Shown here piece by piece: positions 8,535 to 16,982 of a stretch of 64,000 nt of DNA (its first letter is position 1; each line of letters starts with the position of its first letter). Source of the stretch: Nostoc sp. TCL26-01. Its GTDB lineage: Bacteria > Cyanobacteriota > Cyanobacteriia > Cyanobacteriales > Nostocaceae. The stretch spans positions 2,620,804 through 2,684,803 of the forward strand of contig NZ_CP040297.1 in the NCBI RefSeq assembly GCF_013393945.1. Direction: 5' to 3'. The position numbers and the translations under genes are program-made. Under the pieces are notes generated by a model. It made no database searches. It was given only the letters and a program-made list of their open reading frames with translations, and was not told the DNA's origin.

Positions 8535-9503
8535 TCATAATCCTAACTCTTCTGGAACACCGAGCATAATATTTAGGTTCTGGACTGCTGCGCCTGATGC
8601 ACCTTTACCTAAATTGTCGAGACGGGCTACTAGTAATGCTTCTTGAGTATTGTCGTTGGCGAAGACGAAAACTTGCACGATATTGGTGTTATTTACAGCG
8701 ATCGCATCTAAAAATGTTCCGTCTCGTAGTAAACTAGTATCTTGGTATGGGGCGACTTGGACAAATTTTTCCCCTTGGTAATAGTGGGCGATCGCTTGAT
8801 GAATTTCTGCCCCTGATGGCGGATTGTCTAACGTCCACAGAGGTAAAGGCACTTGTACCACCATCCCCTGCTCAAAGTCACCCACTGCCGGCACGAACAA
8901 TGGCGGCGATGTTAAGCCAGCGTGCTGTTGCATTTCTTTGACGTGTTTATGTCCAAACTGCAAACCATAAACACCATAAGGATAGGGTGAGGTTACACCT
9001 TTTTGCTGCTCATGCAGGCGATCGTACTTTTGAATTAAATTCTTACCACCACCAGAGTAACCAGACACCGCATTAATTGTCACAGGAAAATTGCTGGGAA
9101 GCAACCCTTGAGCTATTAAAGGACGAATACAAGCCAAAAAGCCTGTAGGATAACAACCAGGATTACTGACAAACTGAGCTTTAGCAATTTGCTCACGCTG
9201 TCCTGGATGCAATTCTGGAAAACCATAAACCCAACCCTGAGCCGTACGATAAGCCGTACTAGCGTCGAGGATTTTGACTTGAGTACTGTTAACTAAACTT
9301 ACAGCTTCACGAGCCGCATCATCAGGTAAGCAGAGAATAGCCACATCAACAGAGTTGAGAATTTTTGCTCGTTCAGTTGCATCTTTGCGCTGAGATGCGG
9401 CAATACTGACTATCTCGATATCGTCTCTTTGATTGAGACGCGAGTAAATCTGTAAACCTGTAGTTCCCGACTCTCCGTCAATAAAAATCTTGGGTTTAGT
9501 CAT
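8535..9503 (-). CDS. argC: N-acetyl-gamma-glutamyl-phosphate reductase, type 2
   Basis: 322 residues. It reduces N-acetylglutamyl-5-phosphate to the semialdehyde with NADPH, the third step of arginine synthesis. IFIDGESGTTGLQI is the nucleotide-binding start typical of the short (type 2) ArgC, and the catalytic cysteine is in SNPGCYPTGF (Cys117). GYSGGGKN and HVKEMQQHAG complete the family pattern. Type 1 enzymes are about 30 residues longer with a GATGY start. The gene stands alone between wecB and glgB, with no other arg gene nearby. Confidence 0.93.
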   Translation of the reverse strand: MTKPKIFIDGESGTTGLQIYSRLNQRDDIEIVSIAASQRKDATERAKILNSVDVAILCLPDDAAREAVSLVNSTQVKILDASTAYRTAQGWVYGFPELHPGQREQIAKAQFVSNPGCYPTGFLACIRPLIAQGLLPSNFPVTINAVSGYSGGGKNLIQKYDRLHEQQKGVTSPYPYGVYGLQFGHKHVKEMQQHAGLTSPPLFVPAVGDFEQGMVVQVPLPLWTLDNPPSGAEIHQAIAHYYQGEKFVQVAPYQDTSLLRDGTFLDAIAVNNTNIVQVFVFANDNTQEALLVARLDNLGKGASGAAVQNLNIMLGVPEELGL

Positions 9504-9666
9504 GATGGCTGCGGCATTCTTACATTGAATTTTACCGTGTGATTGGTGATTGGTGATTGGTAGTCTGAAAAACTAATCAATCACAAGCAGTAGGATTTTA
9601 ACGATTACCCAACCTCAATCTTTATCGTAAATCCGAGGGTTTAAGACCCCTATGTCTACAGGTAGA

Positions 9667-9705
9667 ACATTTTCAGTAGAGGTTGAAATCGCCTACTGAA
9701 AATGT
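9667..9705. repeat. Perfect 13-bp inverted repeat (hairpin)
   Basis: ACATTTTCAGTAG (9667-9679) pairs perfectly with CTACTGAAAATGT (9693-9705) across a 13-nt loop. On the plus strand it is followed by a T-rich run (CTTTAATTTT), but no plus-strand gene precedes it. It could be a processing or termination structure between glgB and argC, or a repeat-element remnant. Confidence 0.7.
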
Positions 9706-9805
9706 CTTTAATTTTGCGAAAAGTTGCGTGCGGAGAGAACTTGCGTGCAGGGGTTTCCCCCGTTGAGCAAAGTTCGGGGGGTTCCCACCGTTGAGCAAAC
9801 TTTTC

Positions 9806-9837
9806 AAGACGAATTTTGAATTTTGAATTTTGAATTG
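9806..9837. repeat. AAGACGAATTTTGAATTTTGAATT repeat abutting glgB stop
   Basis: A dispersed repeat of GAATTTT heptamers preceded by CAAGACG. It ends exactly at the base before the glgB stop codon (reverse strand). The reverse complement of the same unit lies at 20441-20465. Confidence 0.8.
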
Positions 9838-12129
9838 TTAACCCAACACCTCAGCAGTCTTTTGCTTATCCAACTTAAACATCAACACACCTAAAGGTGG
9901 TAAGCATAAATCTAGTGAATAGGGACGATTGTGCATAGACCAATTATCTGTCCATTTACCGCCTAAGTTACCCATGTTGCTACCGCCATACTGACGAGCA
10001 TCACTATTAAATAACTCAGTGTAAAATCCTGGTTCTGGTACACCAATTCGGTAGTGAGAATGGGGTTGTGGTGTAAAGTTACAAATCACAACCACAAAAT
10101 TTTCTGAATCCTTATCACGACGAATGAAAGAGGCTACACTGTGACGATTGTCACTACAATCAATCCATTCAAACCCTTCTCTGGCAAAATCCAACGTGTA
10201 CAAAGATGGTTCAGAACGGTAAAGTTGATTGAGTTCTTGGAAGAACTTTTTCAACTGTTGGTGTGGTTCATGCTGTAGTAATTGCCACTCTAAATCAGCC
10301 CAGACATTCCACTCACTCCACTGTCCAAACTCCATGCTCATAAACATGGTTTTCTTACCAGGGTGAGCAAACATATAGGCAAACAAACAACGCACATTGG
10401 CTAACTTTTGCCATCTATCTCCTGGCATTTTGCCGATGATATTGCTCTTACCATGTACAACTTCATCGTGAGATAACGCCAGCATGAAGTTTTCGCTGTG
10501 GTTGTACCACATACTGAAGGTGATATTATTCTGGTGGAATTGGCGGAACCAAGGGTCCATGCTGAAATAATCCAGCATATCGTGCATCCAACCCATATTC
10601 CACTTTAAGTTAAACCCTAAACCGCCTGTGTAGGTAGGCCAGGAGACCATTGGCCATGCTGTAGATTCTTCTGCAATGGAAACAACGCCGGGGAAATAGC
10701 TAAAAAGTAGATGATTTACTTGACGCAAGAAATCCGCAGCTTCTAGATTTTCTCGGCCACCATACTGGTTAAGTAACCATTCTCCTGGTTTACGACAATA
10801 GTCTAAATAGAGCATGGAAGCCACAGCATCGACACGAATCCCATCTATATGGTATTTATCAAACCAGAATAGGGCATTAGCAACTAAGAAGTTACGCACT
10901 TCATTGCGGTTATAGTTAAATACTAGAGTACCCCACTCTTTATGTTCACCCTTACGGGGATCTGCGTGTTCGTAGAGGTGAGTACCATCAAAGAAGGCTA
11001 AACCATGCCCATCTTTAGGGAAGTGACCAGGAACCCAATCGACAATTACACCTATGCCATGTTGATGACACTGGTCAACAAAATACATAAAATCTTCAGG
11101 TTTACCAAAGCGAGATGTAGGCGCGTAGTATCCGGTTACTTGATAACCCCAAGACCCATCAAAAGGATGCTCGGCAATGGGTAATAATTCTATGTGGGTG
11201 TAGCCTAATTCTTTAACGTAGGGAATGAGTCTGCTGGCTAATTCTCGATATGTCAGAAAACGTGCGCCGGGATTTAGTTCCGATGCAATTACCACAGGTT
11301 CCGTTTCCCCGTTAGGTAATTTAGCTGGTTCTGCACTAGAGGCGTGTAACCACGAACCCAGGTGAACTTCGTAAACTGAGATGGGTTGAGTCAGAGGATC
11401 TTGATGACGACGCTGCTCTAACCAATCCTTATCATTCCACTGATATGAATTTAAATCGGTGACAATAGATGCTGTTTTGGGACGGGGTTCCTGTTGAAAA
11501 CCGTAGGGATCGGATTTTTCGTAAATATGCCCTTCAAAATTTTTGATTTCGTATTTATAATGCTCTCCTACCGTCAATTCAGGAATAAATAATTCCCAAA
11601 TACCAGTAACTCCTTTACGCATTTGATGCTTGCGTCCATCCCATTGGTTAAAATTTCCCAAAATGGAAACGTTACGCGCATTCGGGGCCCAAACAGCAAA
11701 GTAAACACCTTCAACACCATCTACTTCGGTGAAATGCGCCCCTAATTTTTCATAAATCCGGTGATGATTCCCTTCAGAAAATAAATGCAGGTCAAAATCT
11801 GTAATCCGAGGAGAACGAAAAGCGTAAGGATCATAGGTGACACGCTCATGCTCTCCTTCTTTGATGCGTAACTGATAATTTGATAGTTCTGTCGTTTCAA
11901 TAGTACATTCAAAAAAGTGGGGGTGATGTACCGCTTGCATTGAGTATTCTTGGCGCTGCTCGGGAAGGACTACCCACGCTGCACTAGCATTTGGTAAGTA
12001 GGCCCTTACTGCCCAGACAGTTTTACCATTCTGTTCTATGGGGTGAGAACCAAGAATTTCAAAAGGATCATGATGCTGATTCCAGACGATGCGGTTAACC
12101 TGTTCGGGAGCGATCGTTGTTATGGACAT
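9838..12129 (-). CDS. glgB: 1,4-alpha-glucan (glycogen) branching enzyme
   Basis: 763 residues. It transfers alpha-1,4 chains to form alpha-1,6 branches in glycogen. Order: N-terminal CBM48-like domains (about 1-230, with [11 protein letters not shown] and [13 protein letters not shown]), the GH13 barrel, then a C-terminal beta domain. The catalytic nucleophile is Asp434 in GIRVDAVAS, the acid/base Glu487 in SIAEESTAW, and the third acidic residue Asp555 in [10 protein letters not shown]. The spacings of 53 and 68 residues equal those of E. coli GlgB (405, 458, 526), so the enzyme appears intact. It is a single gene on the minus strand; no other glycogen gene is nearby. Confidence 0.97.
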   Translation of the reverse strand: MSITTIAPEQVNRIVWNQHHDPFEILGSHPIEQNGKTVWAVRAYLPNASAAWVVLPEQRQEYSMQAVHHPHFFECTIETTELSNYQLRIKEGEHERVTYDPYAFRSPRITDFDLHLFSEGNHHRIYEKLGAHFTEVDGVEGVYFAVWAPNARNVSILGNFNQWDGRKHQMRKGVTGIWELFIPELTVGEHYKYEIKNFEGHIYEKSDPYGFQQEPRPKTASIVTDLNSYQWNDKDWLEQRRHQDPLTQPISVYEVHLGSWLHASSAEPAKLPNGETEPVVIASELNPGARFLTYRELASRLIPYVKELGYTHIELLPIAEHPFDGSWGYQVTGYYAPTSRFGKPEDFMYFVDQCHQHGIGVIVDWVPGHFPKDGHGLAFFDGTHLYEHADPRKGEHKEWGTLVFNYNRNEVRNFLVANALFWFDKYHIDGIRVDAVASMLYLDYCRKPGEWLLNQYGGRENLEAADFLRQVNHLLFSYFPGVVSIAEESTAWPMVSWPTYTGGLGFNLKWNMGWMHDMLDYFSMDPWFRQFHQNNITFSMWYNHSENFMLALSHDEVVHGKSNIIGKMPGDRWQKLANVRCLFAYMFAHPGKKTMFMSMEFGQWSEWNVWADLEWQLLQHEPHQQLKKFFQELNQLYRSEPSLYTLDFAREGFEWIDCSDNRHSVASFIRRDKDSENFVVVICNFTPQPHSHYRIGVPEPGFYTELFNSDARQYGGSNMGNLGGKWTDNWSMHNRPYSLDLCLPPLGVLMFKLDKQKTAEVLG

Positions 12130-12240
12130 TAAACTACCTATGGATAATACTAGTTGACTAAATTGAGTTTTGTATATGTATATTCTTTACATTTATTTGC
12201 AATTTTGTCGCCACCGTTATCGTATCGCACAATGCGTCAG

Positions 12241-12390
12241 TAGGATCAGGGGAGTGAGGGAGTAGTGAGTGCTGTTAGCGGAAGCGGGGCGTTTAGCCCG
12301 TGCTGAGTGCTGAGTGGGGGAATGGGGGAGTGAATAATTTGACTAATGACCAATGACTATTGACTATTGACCATTGACCATTGACTAATT
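12241..12390. repeat. STRR arrays with 36-bp dispersed repeat, copy 2
   Basis: GTGAGGGA/GTAGTGA units, the 36-bp repeat (12267-12302, identical to 2051-2086), GTGCTGA units and then a TTGACTA/TTGACCA array fill the gap between glgB and the next minus-strand gene. The TTGACCA array runs to within a few bases of that gene's stop codon. Confidence 0.85.
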
Positions 12391-12391
12391 T

Positions 12392-12730
12392 TTACAAATT
12401 CAGGAAGGGGAACAACTGAAGTAAGACATTGCGGATGCGGATGAGGAAAATGGTTTGGCGCAATTTGGAGTCAATTGTGGGTGGCGGGCTAATTTTTAAT
12501 TGTGCTTGTATTTGTGCGTATTCAGCCGCATTGAGGGGTTTGCCGTCTATGGGCGATCGCGCGTCTATAATAATTTCTGTTCGTAATATTTCTTCTGGAG
12601 TATCTTCTTGTGGTGGCAATGCTGTTACCATAGCTCCCCAGTAGCTACTTAGCCAGACCACAACACTACCACTGAGGCTGAGGAAAAACAATTTTACCCA
12701 CTTCCTTGAGTATTTGATGAGATGCTCCAT
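12392..12730 (-). CDS. Conserved hypothetical membrane-anchored protein
   Basis: 112 residues with one N-terminal hydrophobic segment (about 13-38: LFFLSLSGSVVVWLSS, then a small-residue stretch) that could be a signal anchor or signal peptide. The body contains EEILRTEIIIDARSPIDGKP and AEYAQIQAQL, which I associate with a cyanobacterial family of unknown function. A basic, hydrophobic C-terminus (LIRIRNVLLQLFPF) follows. No catalytic motif is seen. Confidence 0.65.
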   Translation of the reverse strand: MEHLIKYSRKWVKLFFLSLSGSVVVWLSSYWGAMVTALPPQEDTPEEILRTEIIIDARSPIDGKPLNAAEYAQIQAQLKISPPPTIDSKLRQTIFLIRIRNVLLQLFPFLNL

Positions 12731-13130
12731 TGATAGATATTTTTAATCTGAATCAGGTTAAAGTCGTCAAATTTTTACAGTGGAGAGAAACGAATCAATC
12801 TGAAAGACTTGCGCCACATATTTAATTTTCTTATATTTCGGAGCGATCGCTTCACAAGCTATATGTGAAAAATCCACCCTCTAACATTTTCTTAATTTTT
12901 TATCCCCTACTACCCAATACCCAATACCCAATACCTACCTATAATTTTGGACACGTGGGTGCGGTATTAACCGTCATCACCAGTGTCCATTAAATACAGC
13001 CTTACGTAAAGTCTATTTTTGAGTACGCTCCAAGTCAGATTTAGACATTTTCAGCTACATGGGTGAGATGTTTTTCCGGCAATGCAGTGAAGATTGCTCA
13101 CAAACCTTTCTTGGAAACGATATCAACTAT
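12731..13130. other. 400-bp spacer, no gene
   Basis: It holds a CCCAATA array (about 12908-12941), one HIP1 octamer and otherwise unremarkable AT-rich DNA. A short plus-strand ORF (13059-13301) overlaps the lipoprotein gene antisense and is not credible. Promoters of the flanking genes are not identifiable. Confidence 0.6.
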
Positions 13131-13334
13131 CTAAGGGGTAGTAGTGGGGCTAGCGGTAGCCGCAGGGGTAGTAGCCGCAGGGGTAGTAGCCGCAGGGGTA
13201 GATCCAGTGTCAGTTGGTTCACCTGTAGCTGTAGGGCTAGGAGTGGTAGTAGTATCACCGCCACCACCTTCACAGGCTCCGAGAATAGTAGCCAGACTTA
13301 ACATCAATGCCAAACCAAAGATTTTTGTTTTCAT
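13131..13334 (-). CDS. Small Thr/Pro/Ala-rich lipoprotein
   Basis: 67 residues. A lipoprotein signal peptide ends in ATILGAC, with the lipidated cysteine at residue 21. The mature part is only 46 residues of Gly, Thr, Pro and Ala, including three copies of PAATT encoded by a 15-bp tandem repeat (about 13150-13200). A strong ribosome binding site (GAGGAG) precedes the ATG. The low-complexity body suggests a surface-exposed, disordered peptide; no function is known. Confidence 0.7.
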   Translation of the reverse strand: MKTKIFGLALMLSLATILGACEGGGGDTTTTPSPTATGEPTDTGSTPAATTPAATTPAATASPTTTP

Positions 13335-13769
13335 AACTCCTCTTTCACCAATTAGGGCAATAAAATTATTCGCCTGTTGAATACGATAACCTATTTGTTG
13401 CTTGTTTTCTAAACCCCACTGATTACATATTTAAAAGCAATACTTAAGGTCGAGTTGAGGGCTTTCTAAACAATAGATTATCCATCCAAGAGTGCTGTTA
13501 AGTAGTTAAACAAAATTAAATACACAATGTCATTGCGAATCAAGCAAAGCGGAATGAAGCAATCGCAAGGGCTGAGATTGCTTCGCTTCGCTCACAATGG
13601 CTGTAATTAATTTGGCGTGATTACTTAGTATTTAAAACATTTTTTAGTAAAAAATAGCACTGATTAATCTACGGTTTTTACACAACAAATCCTTTATTCT
13701 AGTGAAACATTCCTCTGTGTCTCTGTGCCTTTGTGGTTAAACAAGTTATTCTTGACCACAAATTTTTCT
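13335..13769. other. 435-bp spacer with palindromic repeats
   Basis: No gene is seen. It contains an imperfect palindrome at 13529-13601 (GTCATTGCGAA ... CTCACAATGGC with internal GCAATCGC/GATTGCTTCGC) of a kind common in bacterial genomes. It also holds a CTCTGTGTCTCTGTG...TTTGTGGT repeat at 13712-13740, whose TTTGTGGT pairs with ACCACAAA at about 13755-13762. Confidence 0.65.
13529..13601. repeat. Imperfect palindromic element
   Basis: The ends GTCATTGCGAAT and CTCACAATGGC are imperfect inverted repeats, and the interior contains AATGAAGCAATCGC/GATTGCTTCGCTTCG, which pair. The layout is that of the small stem-forming interspersed repeats common in cyanobacteria. Confidence 0.6.
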
Positions 13770-15515
13770 TCAATTCAAGGCAAATTCGTCAAATTTTATG
13801 ACTTGAGAATCTGGTTTACGAGTATCAAACCGATAGCTGCTGACAATACCTGTAGCTGTATCAAAAATGCTAAAAACTGTGATATCATTGCTGGCGATAT
13901 AAGGTAAGGATTGATTATCTTTACCCAACAAAGCATTTATGTTCGGTAACACGGGTTCCAAGCCATTGGGATCGCCAAGTGCAGTGTAATCTTCTTGATA
14001 TCCAACAGGTACTTCTCGCTTTTTATTACCCCAAGCAGCACCATAAGAATTACCCACATTCGATGTTTCTAGGAAGTGCATTCTTTTGGGACTGACAAAG
14101 CGGTTCCATAGATGGGAATGTCCAAAAAAGACGAGTTGCGTTTTAGCTGCTTCGACTAAGGGTATGACATCACGAATAATGTAGTCTGCCTCTTTAGGGT
14201 ATTCGTAACGCACTGCTGTAATTCGACCAGAGCGATCGCTCTCAATTATTTGTACTGGGTCGGTGTAGGCAGGTACAATGTTATCACCCAATGTATGGGG
14301 TGGATGATGGAACATGACTACTCTGTATTTTGCTTGTTGAAATTCTGGGCTATTGAGTTCCTGTGCTAACCAGTTGTACTGTTTACTTCCTTGAGCAATT
14401 GGTTCATAAATCAACTGTCCGTAACCCCAATTTTCAGGATGATCTAAATCTCGCACTGATTCTTGATATCTGCCTTTATATTGTCCATCTAATTTAGGCG
14501 ATCGCCACATATTTGTCACATAAAGCACCACCAAGCGCACATCACCAAAACTCACCGCATAATATTTTTTCCCACCTGCTAAACTTTGGGGTAGAGTCAA
14601 AATTTCTTCGTAGGTGATGGTGTTGAAGGAATTATCGATTAAGGATTTACCACTATATAACTTTTGAGCAACAGCACGGGGAAAGGTATCATTAAATTCA
14701 TCATCTAAATTTTTGGTCCTGGCAAACCTACCCATAACTTCGTGATTACCTATGCAGGTAAACATAGGTGCGTGTTGGATAATTTGCCCACCAGTGTAAG
14801 TAACTTTGACACCGTTGTGTTCCATTTGATAGTTAGCGCGTCCTTGCAAACCAGGAAAGAATGCACCCCCCCGATTATCATCAAACCATTCAGAGGCGCG
14901 ATCGGGGACATTAACTAAATCACCAGCAAACCAAACTGCATCCACTCTACCAACTGTCTCTACCACTTTTTGCAGATTTGCCGCAGTCATCGGTTTGAGT
15001 TGATGATCTGAAGTTAGGAGAATTTTTAACGGTGTTCCTGGTTTTGGTGTAGATGCCAGGGTAAACATATCACTGCTGATAATTGTACCATCTTCTCGCA
15101 CACTCCCAACCCGGTAGTTAACGCGCACACCAGGAGTTAAGCCTGTTACTGCTGCTTCATGTCGCCAAATGTCCCGTAGGACTGGTTGTTGATAAAGTTG
15201 TCCGTTTTGGGTTTGGTTTCCTACCCTAGAATTTTGGTCTTCTCTAGTGCGGCTGAGTTTAGTAGTGCTGGCATAGACAGTTTGTTGTAAATTCTCCCCA
15301 TAAGTAACAGTATGTTTAGTCCCCGCAAACTCAGTGAACCAAACAACTCGCACTGAGTTTTCCGTCGGTAGCTGTAAAAATGGGTCAGTCAGCAGTTGGG
15401 GTACTGATGTCATACTTGTTTGCCCAAATGAACGCACACTTATTAGGGTAAGGCAAAGAGAAAACAGAATCACATATACAGGCAGTTTATTTCTCACAGC
15501 GATCGCCCTGAGCAT
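13770..15515 (-). CDS. Secreted metallophosphatase (purple acid phosphatase-like)
   Basis: 581 residues. The N-terminus is hydrophobic (PVYVILFSLCLTLISVRSFG), fitting a signal peptide and periplasmic or extracellular location. A fibronectin-III-like domain (about 40-160, NSVRVVWFTE) precedes a calcineurin-type phosphoesterase domain with LLTSDHQ, WFAGDLVN, CIGNHEVMGR, MFHHPPH and FFGHSHLWNR. These supply the two-metal site, although the first motif reads D-H-Q rather than the usual D-x-H. The architecture is that of purple acid phosphatase-like enzymes acting on phosphomonoesters. Regulation by phosphate starvation is plausible, but no Pho box was identified. Confidence 0.85.
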   Translation of the reverse strand: MLRAIAVRNKLPVYVILFSLCLTLISVRSFGQTSMTSVPQLLTDPFLQLPTENSVRVVWFTEFAGTKHTVTYGENLQQTVYASTTKLSRTREDQNSRVGNQTQNGQLYQQPVLRDIWRHEAAVTGLTPGVRVNYRVGSVREDGTIISSDMFTLASTPKPGTPLKILLTSDHQLKPMTAANLQKVVETVGRVDAVWFAGDLVNVPDRASEWFDDNRGGAFFPGLQGRANYQMEHNGVKVTYTGGQIIQHAPMFTCIGNHEVMGRFARTKNLDDEFNDTFPRAVAQKLYSGKSLIDNSFNTITYEEILTLPQSLAGGKKYYAVSFGDVRLVVLYVTNMWRSPKLDGQYKGRYQESVRDLDHPENWGYGQLIYEPIAQGSKQYNWLAQELNSPEFQQAKYRVVMFHHPPHTLGDNIVPAYTDPVQIIESDRSGRITAVRYEYPKEADYIIRDVIPLVEAAKTQLVFFGHSHLWNRFVSPKRMHFLETSNVGNSYGAAWGNKKREVPVGYQEDYTALGDPNGLEPVLPNINALLGKDNQSLPYIASNDITVFSIFDTATGIVSSYRFDTRKPDSQVIKFDEFALN

Positions 15516-15720
15516 AGCAGACTATAATCTAAATAATAGTAATATTTACTGTTGTTTTAAGTCACGAATTAAGTACCGACATTGACTAAATTCAAAGGCA
15601 ATAGGCAATAGGTCAGAAGTTCATCGACTTGTACTGAGTTTTTTTAACAATCCAATACTAATCCTATATCTGCACAGTAGATCAGCAGAACAAGTTGCTT
15701 GATTTTTGATGTAGAAATAA

Positions 15721-15761
15721 AGAGCGATCGCCTGCAATGATAGGATAGGCGATCGCCCTCT
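15721..15761. repeat. HIP1-bearing hairpin upstream of queD
   Basis: AGAGCGATCGCCT pairs with AGGCGATCGCCCTCT across a short loop (one bulge). Each arm contains a HIP1 octamer core. It lies about 50 bp before the queD ribosome binding site, where it could be a terminator for upstream transcripts or a leader structure. It does not resemble the preQ1 riboswitch pattern. Confidence 0.6.
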
Positions 15762-15812
15762 ATTTCATCTGTAATTAAGATAAGCTGACATAAGAATTAA
15801 CTATAAGGTGAT

Positions 15813-16205
15813 ATGAAAATGCCTAAATGGAAAGTGGTAACAGAATTCTCGTTTAATAGCGCTCACTATATTAAAGATTACAACGGACCCTGTGGTCGGA
15901 TGCACGGTCATAATTATCAAGTTAAGATTGAAGCGATATCTACACAACTACATTCTTCACAATATTGCCCTCATCCAGTTATGGTTGCTGATTTTAGAAC
16001 ATTACGCTGGGCAAAACAAGATGTAACAAAAGGCGGACTTGATCATGGTGTTTTGAATGAAGTTATGCCACCTGAGTATGAAACAACTGCGGAAATGATT
16101 GCTAAGTACATTTACGATGAAACTAAGAAAAAAGTTCCGCCGGATGTACAGTTAAAAGTTCATGTTTCGGAAACACCTAATAGTTGGGTGGAATACGAAG
16201 ATTAA
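15813..16205 (+). CDS. queD: 6-carboxytetrahydropterin synthase (QueD/PTPS family)
   Basis: 130 residues. It converts dihydroneopterin triphosphate to 6-carboxytetrahydropterin in queuosine/preQ0 synthesis; related PTPS enzymes make tetrahydrobiopterin precursors. Zinc ligands are His18 (FNSAHYI), His31 and His33 (MHGHNY). The catalytic Cys27 is in GPCGRMHGH. LDHGVLNE and the C-terminal SETPNSWVEYE supply the remaining catalytic and substrate-binding residues. A ribosome binding site (AAGGTG) precedes the ATG at 15813; a second Met is at codon 3. It is a single gene. Confidence 0.93.
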   Translation: MKMPKWKVVTEFSFNSAHYIKDYNGPCGRMHGHNYQVKIEAISTQLHSSQYCPHPVMVADFRTLRWAKQDVTKGGLDHGVLNEVMPPEYETTAEMIAKYIYDETKKKVPPDVQLKVHVSETPNSWVEYED

Positions 16206-16367
16206 TGGTGATTGGTGATTGGTAATGGGTAATTGGTAATGAGTGATTGATATTATCTATTACTTATTACTAGTTAACAAAATATTATATAAATTTTATT
16301 TTGGAAATATTTTTACTAATTAAAATAAAACTTTACACTAAAATCTATATAACTATAGAAAGCTTTT

Positions 16368-16387
16368 AACCCGCGTAGGCGGGTTTT
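16368..16387 (+). terminator. Likely rho-independent terminator
   Basis: AACCCGC-GTA-GGCGGGTT followed by TTGTCT. The stem is GC-rich with a short T tract on the plus strand. It lies 160 bp after queD. A second hairpin, GCGACT-TCT-AGTCGC, follows at 16400-16414; together they look like a composite repeated element. Confidence 0.55.
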
Positions 16388-16432
16388 GTCTGTGTAGCAG
16401 CGACTTCTAGTCGCCTAGTGCAGTACAAGTTG

Positions 16433-16520
16433 CCTACTACCTATTACCTGTTACCTGTTACCTATTACCTGTTACCTATTACCTGTTACCTGTCACCTAT
16501 CACCTGTCACCTATTACCTA
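16433..16520. repeat. STRR array TACCTGT/TACCTAT
   Basis: About twelve consecutive heptamers of the form TACCTRT or CACCTRT. This is one of the longest arrays in the window and has no gene start attached. Confidence 0.9.
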
Positions 16521-16699
16521 AAAAAGTTAAGCTTTGTGAACTGTTGACGATGGTGACTTCATGCTTAAACTTAATCAAGTTATAAATCCCAATATTAAGT
16601 TTTTAATAATAGTTGTCTCAGGTTGAGATGAATATCGTGATCTGCTGTTTTAATTGTGTAATCTGAAAACAGCAAAGCTAAAGATTATATTGAGGTCTG

Positions 16700-16918
16700 A
16701 TGACTCCTAAAATTCTGCGTCAGCTTTGGTCTGTAGTTGAAAATTCCCAAACTAAGACCCTCTTGCAGATGGATGATGCTAGCTTGGTGCAATGGCTAGT
16801 ACACCAAATCAAGACACAAGCATTTTTAGAACCGAATGAAACCGACTTTTTGATTGCTTATGTTCAATCTCGGATAACTTTGATACGTGATATGGCTTAT
16901 GAGCGCCAATATTCTTAG
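16700..16918 (+). CDS. Small conserved hypothetical protein
   Basis: 72 residues. LRQLWSVVENSQTKTLLQMD, LVQWLVHQI and DFLIAYVQSRI suggest an all-helical cytoplasmic protein; small proteins of this form recur in cyanobacteria in my memory. A GAGG ribosome binding site lies just before the ATG. The downstream neighbour is convergent. No function can be assigned. Confidence 0.6.
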   Translation: MTPKILRQLWSVVENSQTKTLLQMDDASLVQWLVHQIKTQAFLEPNETDFLIAYVQSRITLIRDMAYERQYS

Positions 16919-16982
16919 TAACAAATCACCAAGACATTAGTCCATAGTCAATAGAGATCGCTATTGGCTATGGACTGGTTAA

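Larger units (their letters stand above)
9504..9837. other. 334-bp argC-glgB spacer with palindrome and long repeats
   Basis: No gene is visible. It contains a GATTGGT array (about 9541-9562), a perfect 13-bp inverted repeat (9667-9705), two imperfect copies of a CCCCCGTTGAGCAAA unit (about 9755-9800), and a GAATTTT heptamer array reaching the glgB stop codon at 9838. Confidence 0.75.
16206..16699. other. 494-bp spacer: repeats, hairpins, heptamer array
   Basis: GATTGGT-type units (16205-16250) are followed by AT-rich DNA, a terminator-like hairpin (16368-16387), a second perfect hairpin (16400-16414) and a long TACCTGT/TACCTAT heptamer array (about 16433-16520). The last 180 bp presumably carry the promoter of the 72-residue ORF. 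Confidence 0.75.

Noticed and set aside
16433..16520. Possible CRISPR array
   Set aside because: Units are 7 bp with no spacers; they are STRR heptamers. No cas genes are nearby. The same applies to the other arrays.
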